Assembly (NCBI GenBank): GCA_041657585.1
Contig: JBBABP010000057.1
Span: 1-6,821 of the forward strand
Origin: JBBABP01 sp041657585
GTDB taxonomy: Bacteria > Patescibacteriota > Gracilibacteria > Absconditabacterales > Absconditicoccaceae
Direction: 5' to 3'
DNA: 6,821 nucleotides
Shown: one piece after another, positions 1-6,821 of the stretch
How positions within the stretch are numbered: the first letter of the stretch is position 1
Layout: each line of letters begins with the position of its first letter
The notes under the pieces: model-generated
What the model saw: only the letters and a program-made list of their open reading frames with translations
The model's database searches: none
What the model was told of the DNA's origin: nothing
Translations under genes and position numbers: made by a program

Positions 1-1663
1 ATTCTTCTGTTGTAAATTTTGTTATTGGAATAAGTTTTTCCTCTTTTATCGAAGTTTCTCAAACTGCCCAATGAGATTTATAATCTCACAAAATATCGCT
101 CAGATTTCATTTTTTAAAATTTTCAGCCAAAGTTCATGCCATCACATATCAATTATATTGATTTAATAGTGGTAAATTTTCAGGAGCTGGTAAAATTTTG
201 TATTGCATCCAAGAAATCATAGGGGCACGATTATATGATATATCTGGAAAATGAAAAATTGAAGCTAGTTCATTAACTCAAAAAATATTTTTCTTAAAGA
301 AAAAATGAGTAAGTTTAAAAAATATTGCAAGTTTCCAAAATGGTTTATAAAAAAATCAGAACAAATCATGTTGATTATTTAAATCAAGCAATTCATTACC
401 ATATTCATCTCAATATATATTAAAAGCACTAACCATCATATCTATGTTAGAATCTAATTTAGATTTATCATCAGAAGAAGTTGCAAGTATTAATCACGAC
501 TCAAAAAAAGGTAATGCCGCTTCTTCTCACATAGAATTCAAATAATCTTCTTTTGCTTTTACCATACGAACAAAATCTTTTCATCATTCTTGATATTTTT
601 CGTTGCTATGCTCTGGTCATTGATTTGATGGTCAACTTAACAAAAAGTTTATAAGTTTAAATGGATTTAATGAATTCAAAATATTTTTGAAAACATTATT
701 TCAATCAACATATTTCTTATCATTTCTATAAAGTCACTCCGCCCATTTTTGAGCTTTTTTGTTAAAAGAGTTTCACAATGGTTTAATTGGCATTATAATA
801 GTGGCGGTATCATATTTTGATATTTTACACATAGAATCAATCAAATTATTCATTGGATCATCAGGTTGTTGTTTGAAAATTTTAATATTATAAATCTGAT
901 TTTTTTTTGGTACCAATGGCATTATGTCAAAATATTTTTTTGAAAACATTCTTGGTTGAGCTATTTTTTCTATTGAACAATCAGAATATTGTGCAGATAT
1001 TGAAGATTCTACAATGCTTTGATATTCTGGATATACTCAAACTACAAAATATATTAATCAATTTTCATAATGAAGCATCAAAGTAGTTTTTGGCTTTTTG
1101 AATAGGTATAACATAAAAGAATCCCATGTACTAAGTTCTCACAATTTGTGTATATTATGAAAAACTTGAGACATACGTCAAATTTTTTCTTTCATATCTT
1201 TTGCTATTTCTTTGCCTTGTTCACGATCCATTTTTGAATCATTTCTTGGTAACATTACTTTCAAATAAATAATTCTATTGGCATTAATAAAATCATAAAT
1301 AAATATCAACGCTCTTTTGATAAGCACAAGTAATAAATAAATTGAAAAAATAGCCAATAAAGAATAAATTCAATACCAAATATACTGATTAAAATTATTT
1401 ATTCACAAAAATGGGGTTTGTGAAGATTGATGTGTATTTGTTTTGGAAATACTAACTGGGACAACATTTTGTTTTTGATATAAATCATATTCTTTTTTAT
1501 TTAACAAAAAATTTTTAATCTGAATAGCTCATCACATAGATTGAAAACATTGTAATTTATCTTTTCACCAAGCATCATTTGTCAATCTCGAAATATTAGA
1601 AATCAAAGCAGATTCTTGGTTGTATGTATTTTGTAATAATTGTTCACAGTTTTTTAATTCCAT
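1..1663 (-). CDS. N-terminal part of a membrane-anchored HerA/DUF87 (VirB4/TraG-like) ATPase-family protein, cut by window edge
   Basis: Starting at ATG 1663-1661, 554 codons run to the window edge with no TAA or TAG. They contain about 26 in-frame TGA (read Gly) and only two GGN codons. An in-frame TAA at 1693-1691 rules out a longer start. Residues 1-94 are soluble. A hydrophobic segment at about 95-118 (I-W-Y-G-I-Y...) is a membrane anchor, followed by the basic K-R-A-L and an L-P-R-N-D strand at about 135. Residues 135-470 form a mixed alpha/beta region. Near residue 470 is N-E-L-A-S-I-F-H-F-P, then S-W-M-Q-Y-K and L-P-A-P-E-N-L-P. From memory, this string typifies the region just before the nucleotide-binding domain in CPR DUF87/HerA-like proteins of type IV secretion or conjugation type. 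The Walker A and B motifs would lie beyond the left edge and cannot be checked. The role in DNA or protein export is inferred from family. It is transcribed divergently from the other two genes. Confidence 0.7.
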
Positions 1664-1686
1664 AAATAAAATAAAGGAATAAAGGA

Positions 1687-1721
1687 GGAATTAGGAATTA
1701 GGAATTTGCAATTTGCAATCT
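1687..1721. repeat. Heptanucleotide tandem repeat, five degenerate copies
   Basis: Five phased 7-mers are read on the plus strand: GGAATTA, GGAATTA, GGAATTT, GCAATTT, GCAATCT. Two exact copies of ATAAAGGA (1671-1686) directly adjoin them. The array lies inside the predicted 5' leader of the leftward gene, where the transcript reads ATTGCAA twice and then ATTCCTA twice. It resembles the short tandemly repeated repetitive sequences seen between genes in some bacteria. No function can be read from the sequence. Confidence 0.8.
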
Positions 1722-1785
1722 TTTAATGCTTGCCCGCCTCTATTTTTGGAGGGTTTTAGTTTTTTAATGTTTTAATATTATATAA

Positions 1786-1814
1786 ATTATATCCATCTTC
1801 ATTCATTTTGTCAA
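1786..1814 (-). promoter_or_regulatory. Consensus sigma70-type promoter for the leftward ATPase-family gene
   Basis: On the minus strand TTGACA (1814-1809) is followed by a 17-nt spacer and TATAAT (1791-1786). Both hexamers match the housekeeping consensus exactly at the ideal spacing. The expected start of transcription is near 1779, giving a leader of about 115 nt before the ATG at 1663. That leader carries the heptamer repeats. Chance TATAAT is common in such AT-rich DNA, but the paired TTGACA and exact spacing make this convincing. Confidence 0.75.
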
Positions 1815-1963
1815 AAAAACATAAACAAAACTACGCTAAATATTGCGATTTAGACAAAAACGCTATTTTAATAGACAATTTAATAATTATCAAAAAACAA
1901 AGCATTGACTTAATTAATATTTAATAAATAACAAAAAATATTTTTTAAAGCCAAAAACTCATC

Positions 1964-1992
1964 TTGATTTTTCACAAGTCTATAATTATATT
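1964..1992 (+). promoter_or_regulatory. Candidate promoter for the polytopic membrane protein gene
   Basis: TTGATT (1964-1969), a 17-nt spacer and TATATT (1987-1992) match 4/6 and 5/6 of the sigma70 consensus. Transcription would start near 1999, giving a leader of about 50 nt. A rival -10, TATAAT at 2034-2039, sits so close to the ATG at 2050 that it would give an almost leaderless mRNA and has no clear -35. In DNA this AT-rich such matches are cheap, so this is tentative. Confidence 0.4.
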
Positions 1993-2049
1993 AAGCACAA
2001 TAAATCCAAATAAATTTCAGAATTTAAATTTATTATAATAAAACAAAAA

Positions 2050-2979
2050 ATGCCAAAACTTATTAACAAAAAATTAATCAGACCAATTGTTTTTATATTC
2101 CTAACAATTATATTATATTTTATTGTTTTTTATAAATTATTATTTCAAACATTTTTATTACAATCATTAATATATATTCTATTGTTTTTTATATTTTTTC
2201 ATTTTGCCTATTTAGAACTATATAAATTCAAACAAAAATACTTAATTATTATATTAATAATTCTGTCTATAATTGAAATGTTTTTTGTTTGAGCAACAAA
2301 TATATACATCATATTGTCCATTTTAATATTAAATAGTTGAATTTTTTTATTAGCAAATAATTTAAAATCTGAAAGCGATAACAAAATAAAATTTAATTCA
2401 ATCTGATATTTTTCCGTTTGATGATATGTTTTTACAGTTTTTGTAACTATCGGTTATAGTTTAAATTTATTTTGAACATACAATCAATTTCCATTTACTT
2501 GTCAGAATTTATCTCAATATTCAAATCAAGTAATAGATTTTGTAACAAAACCATTTAAATTATGACTTCAAGAAGCAAATAACCGGAAACAATCTACAAC
2601 AATATTTTTTGAATCAAACATAAAAGATCTTATAAAAATTTGAAATAATATAAAAATAGATGATAATAATTCTAAATACAAAATATTCTTGAAAACATTA
2701 AATAATTATAAAAAAACAATGATAGATGCAACATTAAAAGAAAATAACGATATAAATATAGGTATGTGCGATTATATTTTACAAAAAGTAAAACAAGAAT
2801 ATAACAAAACCTGATTTAGAATATCTATAATTTTACTTTTATTTTTGTTGCTTTATTGATTTGTCAGAATAGTTTTTTGGGCAACAAGTATTATTTCTTT
2901 CTTTTTGTTTAAAATATTATATCGATGCAAAGTTTATAAAATCAAAACCGAGAAAAAAGACATAGAAAAAATCATGTAA
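2050..2979 (+). CDS. Polytopic membrane protein of unknown function, 309 residues
   Basis: With UGA as Gly, the frame runs from ATG 2050 to TAA 2977-2979 with ten in-frame TGA, the first at codon 81. Only two other Gly codons (GGT) are used. I do not recognise the family. Hydrophobic segments lie at about 12-31, 33-54, 64-80, 84-102 and 118-141. A hydrophilic, Asn/Lys-rich stretch of about 110 residues (143-254) follows, then one long or two short segments at 258-291, and a basic tail (K-I-K-T-E-K-K) ending at Met309. The short basic N-terminus (K-K-L-I-R-P) suggests it faces the cytoplasm. Codon 179 is CGG and codon 292 is CGA, both possibly Trp in this organism. No Shine-Dalgarno precedes the ATG; the upstream bases are A-rich. 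It is followed after 134 nt by the surface-protein gene, which has its own promoter, so co-transcription is not required. Confidence 0.85.
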
Positions 2980-3051
2980 CAATATTTTACTATATAATTT
3001 GTCTCCCTTTTGTAATGGAGAAAAAAATAATTACAGAAATTAAGAAAACAA

Positions 3052-3066
3052 TGTCAAAATTTGACA
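3052..3066. promoter_or_regulatory. Perfect inverted repeat, candidate operator over the -35 box
   Basis: TGTCAAA, a single A, then TTTGACA form a perfect 7-bp inverted repeat. Its right arm contains the whole TTGACA -35 hexamer (3061-3066) of the surface-protein promoter. A dimeric DNA-binding regulator at this site would cover the -35 box and block or modulate transcription. The symmetry is seen directly; the regulatory role is inferred, and no regulator gene is in the window. Confidence 0.45.
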
Positions 3067-3088
3067 AATCGCAAATAACATATATAAT
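3061..3088 (+). promoter_or_regulatory. Consensus sigma70-type promoter for the surface-protein gene
   Basis: TTGACA (3061-3066), a 16-nt spacer and TATAAT (3083-3088) are exact matches to both consensus boxes. The predicted transcription start is near 3095, leaving a leader of only about 19 nt before the ATG at 3114. No Shine-Dalgarno motif lies in that leader (ACAAATAA directly precedes the ATG). The promoter lies in the 134-nt gap after the membrane-protein gene, so the surface protein can be expressed on its own. Confidence 0.75.
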
Positions 3089-3113
3089 TAGATATTTATA
3101 CCAAAACAAATAA

Positions 3114-6100
3114 ATGAACAAAAAAATATTTTCAAAAATAATTATAAATCTGCTTATTATATCTATTTTTTGTGTCGCTAATTTTTTAACAAATAATAAT
3201 GCTTGAGCGGATTATCAAAAATTTTTAGAACAATTAAATGGAATAAATATTTCAGCTTGAATTTTGGAAAAACAAAAATCAATTTCTCGTTATGATGTTG
3301 CAAAATTATTAAATGCAGTAGAATGTAATGATTGTATAGTTCCAAATAAAGAAACAACAATTAAATATTCAAACGATTTTCGAAATAATTTTATCAAATT
3401 ACCATGAAAAAACTTTAATGATATAAGTTATAAATGATGAATTTTTAATGAACAATCATATTATTATTGTGTAGCATCAGTTGCAAACAACAGTTATATG
3501 AGATGATACCCAAAAGAAACAAGTCCGATTTGTGCAGGATTATTTTGCTGAGACAAAAATATAACCAAATCAGAATTTATAGAAGTAATTATAAATATAA
3601 TTTCCAAATATACTTACAAAGAAATTTATGTTAATCGAAATCAAATAAAAAATTGGATGGATTGAATAAAGTCCAATAGCCAAGAAGCAAAAAATTTAAA
3701 TGATTATGACAAACAAGTTATAAATCAAAACACAAAAAATTGTAAACAAAAAACTTGTAATTTCACAAATCCTGACGAAATCAAAACATATTTAAAATAT
3801 TGTATGTTCAATCTAAGCGATTGTAATATGTCTGCTATATGAAAAATTAAACAATGATTTTGGCCAGTTGCTGAATTAAATTTTTTGTATATTCAAAATA
3901 TTATAGATATTCAAAAATCAGATTGGACGGATATTTATTCTTTAGTAAATTGAAAAATATTTTTAGAAACATTATGAAAATTAAATCAAAAAATAAATTG
4001 TAGTTTCAATAATGATTATGATTGCGATTGAATAGAGAATATAAAAGATAATTGCCCCAATGATTATAATCCAAATCAAAATGACACAAACAAAAACTGA
4101 ATTTGAGATGTATGTTGAGATGATATTGATGGAGATTGAATAAAAAATCCAATATGAATAGTAGATGATGAATGAAGAATTAATATAAAATTGCGAACAA
4201 CAAAGACAGATAATTGTTTATTTATAAAAAATCTAGATCAAACAGATATAAACAAAAATTGAATTTGAGATATTTGTGAAAATGAAAATAATATGTTATG
4301 ACTTTATATAAATGTTGAAAAAATAAATTGAAGTGCTCCTATAACAGTTAATTTCGATGCAATCACAAAATGAACAACAAAAGAAATTAATTGGGATTTT
4401 GGAGATTGAGAATATTGAATATGACAAAAAACAAGTCATACATATATTGATCCATGATTTTATATAGTAAAAGCAAATGCAAAATGAACAAACAATGATG
4501 CAAATGCACAAATAACATTAATAGTTGGTTGAAATATAGACGAACAAAAAGCCATACAAATAAAAACAGATAAAATATGATGAAACATTCCTTTAGAAAT
4601 ATCATTATCCGCATCAACAATATGAAAAGTAGATGAACTAATACGAAATATTTGAGATACAAAAATAACAACAAAACCAAATCAATCTTTCAAAAAAATA
4701 TTTAATGAAAATTGAAAATATATAGCAACTGTCAAGTCAATGCAAAATTGAGAAATTGTAGCAGTGAGCCAGTTTTTAATTTGAATATGACCAAATAATG
4801 AATGAGCAATACTAAAAACAAATATGTTAAATCCTGACTTAAACCAAACCATCAACTTCAAAACACAAATATATTGAATAAAAAATAACGAAATATCAAG
4901 CATAAAGCGAGATTTCTGAGATTGAGAAAAGACAGAAAATAATAATTTAGAAATCAATCACATTTACAAAAAAGCATGAAAAAAGGTTTTAATTCAGACT
5001 ATTAATTTAATTAATTGAAGTAATATAACTAATTTGTTAACATTATATATCGTAGACAAAAGATTATTAAATTCATATACAACGCTTTTGATACCATGAA
5101 ACATATATTGAAATATTTGAGAAAAAATAAATTTCACAGTTACAACAATTTGAGATATAATTAAAAATCCGAAAACTGACATACTACAATATGAAGAATC
5201 AATAACTGCAAAAAAAGATTGAAATATAAAATTTCCATTTCAATCTTCACATACCTACACCAAAAATTGAATTTACTACCCACAAAACACACTATATACA
5301 GACAATCAATGTACTTATTTCAATTCTCAAGCGACGATAATAATAAATGGAACGGATTTATGTTTAGATGCAAAATTAAATTGAAGTTTAAATAACAAAT
5401 TTAAATGTGATATTGATAAAGATTGAATCGCAGATATATGCGATGACGATATAGATTGAGATTGAGTAAAAAATTTAATATGATTAATTGATCACGAAAA
5501 TAAAGACTGCTCCATACAAACAAATAATTCTGATTTTAATAAAAATAATTTGGATTTAAATTTATTAAAAAAACATTTTCAATGAATCTGTTCTTTGGAT
5601 AACGCACCTTTTGATTGAAACAAAGAACAAACAGACTTAGATTCAAATTGAATTTGAGATATAAACAACAATATATTAAACGAAAACACTGATGAAATTA
5701 TTTTAAACAAAGATTCTGATGGAGATTGAATATCTGATATACAAGATGAATGTAAAAATAATAAAGAAACATATAACTGAATATCTGATGAGGATTGATG
5801 CCCAGAAATCTGATTAGATCTTTTGTGTAATAATAAATATATTTGTTGAAATAATATAATCCAACCATGAGAAACTTGCGACTCATGTCCTGAAGATGTT
5901 TGACCTTGCTGAAATAATAATTGAAATAACTCTCAAAATAATAGTTGAATTGAAAATGAAAATTGAAATCAGATAAAAAATATATGTTGAAACTGATTAA
6001 TTGAAAATTGAGAATTATGCGATGACTGAAACTTAAATAATCGAGATTGATGCAATAATTTTTGTTCTTATATTCCTCAATGTCCAATAAATACAAAACT

Positions 6101-6821
6101 TTGTTCAGATAATCTTTGTCATCAAATTTGTTGAAAAGATGATTGATTTTGAAGTTGAACAAACTGAAATTGATCTAAAGATTTAAACTGTAATAATAAT
6201 TGAATTTGCTCTGATAATGAATCTTGTTCTTGCTCAGACTGTTTGGGGCAACAAAATCACTGTCAAGATTGATTATTTTGTAGTAAAAATTCAGATTGAT
6301 TTTGAGTTTGTCTACCTACTTGCTGAAATGGTAAAATCGATGATAATGAAAATTGTTTAACTTGTGCAACTGATGTTTGACTTTGTTCATCTGTTTGTGG
6401 AAATAGCAAAAAAGAAGAGTGAGAAAATTGTCAAAACTGTTCTGCAGATTTTTGAACTTGCAAAAACAATCAAAAATGTTGAGATTGAAACAAAGATTAC
6501 AATGAAGATTGTCTATCTTGTCATGAAGATTTTTGACTATGTTCAATTAATTGAAAATGTTGAGATTGAGAAATTAATGAATGAGAAAATTGTCAAACAT
6601 GTGCTCAAGATGTGAAAAAATGCACTTCTTTTTGTGGTAATTGAATTTTAAATGATTGAGAATTATGCGATGACTGAAACTTAAATAATCGAGATTGATG
6701 TAATAATTCTTGTTCTTATATTCCTCAATGTCCAATAAATACAAAACTTTGTTCAGATAATCTTTGTCATCAAATTTGTTGAAAAGATGATTGATTTTGA
6801 AGTTGAACAAACTGAAATTGA
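3114..6821 (+). CDS. Large secreted modular surface protein (SLH-like, TSP3-like, PKD, Cys-rich), 3' end cut by window edge
   Basis: From ATG 3114, 1236 codons run to the edge without TAA or TAG, including about 106 TGA (Gly) against 11 GGN. Residues 1-32 are a signal peptide (basic N-K-K, hydrophobic 9-25, A-G-A before Asp33). Residues 56-160 look like S-layer homology repeats (S-I-S-R-Y-D-V-A, F-N-D-I, I-T-K-S-E-F), and about 200-300 may hold a third. Calcium-binding TSP3-like stretches with D-x-D-x-D-G cores lie at 301-388 and 763-880. PKD1 (397-472) has W-D-F-G-D-G and H-T-Y-x-x-P-G. PKD-like domains follow at about 474-553, 565-652 and 655-748. From residue 911 the protein is Cys-rich: four-Cys modules and DUF4215-like repeats (C-D-D-G-N...D-G-C). 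The role is probably cell-surface attachment or an S-layer-linked adhesin (inference). Seven CGA codons are present, two at PKD Trp positions. The C-terminus and any anchor lie outside the window. Confidence 0.9.
4302..4529 (+). other. PKD domain 1, the internal proof of the genetic code
   Basis: Residues 397-472 of the surface protein carry all PKD landmarks: W427-D-F-G-D-G432, H442-T-Y, P447-G-F-Y-I-V and a closing I-T-L-I-V. W427 is TGG, G430 is GGA, and G432 and G448 are TGA. TGG and TGA therefore encode different residues within one motif, which fits UGA as Gly and not Trp. PKD domains are beta-sandwich modules of extracellular proteins. Confidence 0.9.
5844..5909 (+). repeat. First copy of the four-Cys module
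   Basis: Residues 911-932 show C-G-N at the start, E920 nine residues on, then C922, C925 and C932. The spacing C-x10-C-x2-C-x6-C is identical to the four later modules. It directly follows the last calcium-binding repeat and opens the Cys-rich part of the protein. A short Asn/Gly-rich linker (933-956) separates it from the first DUF4215-like repeat. Confidence 0.7.
6007..6173 (+). repeat. 167-bp direct repeat, copy 1
   Basis: This matches 6655-6821 at 165 of 167 positions. The differences are C6053/T6701 (silent, Cys) and T6061/C6709 (Phe983 to Ser1199). It encodes the DUF4215-like unit with C-D-D-G-N and D-G-C, followed by a Cys-, Gly- and Asn-rich stretch. The offset is 648 bp, exactly 216 codons, so the frame is kept. 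The left boundary is where A6006 and G6654 differ. Confidence 0.95.
6321..6623 (+). repeat. Array of four consecutive four-Cys modules
   Basis: Residues 1070-1170 hold four units starting at C1070, C1095, C1122 and C1149. Each has Cys at offsets 0, +11, +14 and +21, and a Glu at +9 (E1079, E1104, E1131, E1158). The second residue is always Gly and the +17 position is always Asp; V/F-G precedes the last Cys in the first three. Most of these Gly codons are TGA. Two disulfides per module would give a rigid extracellular stalk (inference). The pattern resembles C-G-x-G...G-E-x-C-x-x-C repeats of other secreted bacterial proteins, but I cannot assign a named family. Confidence 0.75.
6655..6821 (+). 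repeat. 167-bp direct repeat, copy 2, running into the window edge
   Basis: This is the second copy of 6007-6173 with two substitutions. It reaches the last base of the window, so its true right boundary is not visible and the identity may continue. It begins the second DUF4215-like unit (C1174 onward), which follows the fourth module of the four-Cys array. If copy 2 is followed by another four-Cys array, the whole 648-bp block is a tandem unit. Confidence 0.95.

Larger units (their letters stand above)
1664..2049. other. 386-nt divergent intergenic region
   Basis: This is non-coding DNA between the divergent starts at 1663 (minus) and 2050 (plus). From left to right it holds a doubled octamer ATAAAGGA (1671-1686), a heptamer tandem repeat (1687-1721), and a short GC-richer patch at 1731-1753 with CCTC and GAGG arms around an 8-nt loop. 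The leftward consensus promoter and, nearer gene 2, a rightward promoter candidate follow. The stretch 1815-1960 is plain AT-rich DNA with no gene or structure that I can see. Confidence 0.8.

Noticed and set aside
1735..1768. CCTC-loop-GAGG hairpin followed by a T-rich run as a rightward terminator
   Set aside because: The stem is only 4 bp (5 with a bulge) and no rightward gene ends here; the region is the leader of the leftward gene.
2050..2292. An 80-residue complete small membrane protein under the standard code
   Set aside because: The apparent stop at 2290-2292 is TGA, read as Gly here; the frame continues to TAA at 2977-2979 with consistent membrane-protein composition.
2998..3025. 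Hairpin TCTCC/GGAGA with flanking TTT/AAA as a terminator after the membrane-protein gene
   Set aside because: It has only a 5-bp core stem, a 10-nt loop and an A-run, not a T-run, on the 3' side; on neither strand does it look like an intrinsic terminator.
3029..3057. A leftward promoter using the other arm of the palindrome (TTGACA on the minus strand)
   Set aside because: No acceptable -10 lies at the right spacing (GTAATT or TAATTA at best), and no leftward gene follows.
3178..3360. Minus-strand 60-residue ORF
   Set aside because: It lies opposite the signal peptide and SLH-like start of the surface protein, with a low-complexity sequence.
4296..5182. Minus-strand ORFs at 4296-4511, 4387-4680, 4682-4957 and 4994-5182
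   Set aside because: They lie opposite the surface-protein gene, are low-complexity Phe/Leu/Ile/Tyr/Cys-rich translations of AT-rich DNA, overlap one another and show no domain.
6316..6615. ORFs at 6364-6615 plus and 6316-6546 minus
   Set aside because: They are alternative-frame shadows of the four-Cys array, whose regular Cys spacing shows the true frame.
5698..6810. Two minus-strand ORFs (5698-6162 and 6574-6810) with nearly identical N-termini
   Set aside because: Their similarity is only the antisense shadow of the 167-bp direct repeat in the surface-protein gene, not a duplicated gene.
1..6821. UGA as tryptophan (mycoplasma-type code) or as selenocysteine
   Set aside because: TGG already encodes Trp beside TGA in PKD1, and TGA falls at required Gly positions. 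About 140 sites are far too many for selenocysteine.
6007..6821. CRISPR array or mobile element behind the direct repeats
   Set aside because: There are only two visible copies of 167 bp, both inside an open reading frame and offset by a whole number of codons; no transposase or terminal inverted repeats.

Overview
The window is very AT-rich and only makes sense if UGA is read as a sense codon. With UGA as a stop, every reading frame breaks into short pieces. With UGA as glycine (NCBI code 25), three long genes open up, covering about 92% of the window. The decisive evidence is a PKD domain at about 4302-4529, whose core W-D-F-G-D-G uses TGG for Trp, GGA for one Gly and TGA for the other. My hand count is about 140 in-frame TGA codons against about 15 GGN codons. 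Code 25 is known from the Patescibacteria/CPR lineages Absconditabacteria (SR1) and Gracilibacteria (BD1-5), so the organism is very likely one of these. In addition, CGA stands at the invariant Trp position of two further PKD-like domains. This suggests that CGA (perhaps also CGG) is read as Trp, which would favour the Absconditabacteria side.

Layout. (1) 1-1663, minus strand: the N-terminal 554 codons of a membrane-anchored protein resembling the CPR HerA/DUF87-VirB4/TraG-type ATPases; its ATPase core lies off the left edge. (2) 1664-2049: a divergent intergenic region with a full-consensus promoter for the leftward gene, a heptamer tandem repeat in that gene's leader, and a weaker rightward promoter. 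(3) 2050-2979, plus strand: a 309-residue polytopic membrane protein of unknown function. (4) 2980-3113: a spacer with a near-perfect sigma70-type promoter whose -35 box is one arm of a perfect inverted repeat. (5) 3114-6821, plus strand, open at the right edge: at least 1236 codons of a secreted modular surface protein. Its order is signal peptide, SLH-like region, calcium-binding thrombospondin-type-3-like repeats, four PKD/Ig-like domains, more calcium repeats, then a Cys-rich stalk with four-Cys modules and DUF4215-like repeats. The Cys-rich part contains a 167-bp direct repeat (165/167 identical) offset by 648 bp, exactly 216 codons.

How they may work together (inference): these lineages have reduced genomes and live attached to, or prey on, other bacteria. 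A large Ca2+- and disulfide-stabilised surface protein, a membrane protein and a secretion/conjugation-type ATPase would fit a cell-surface or contact function. Nothing in the sequence proves that the three genes act together. None of the three starts has a Shine-Dalgarno sequence. I saw no rRNA, tRNA, insertion sequence or CRISPR array.
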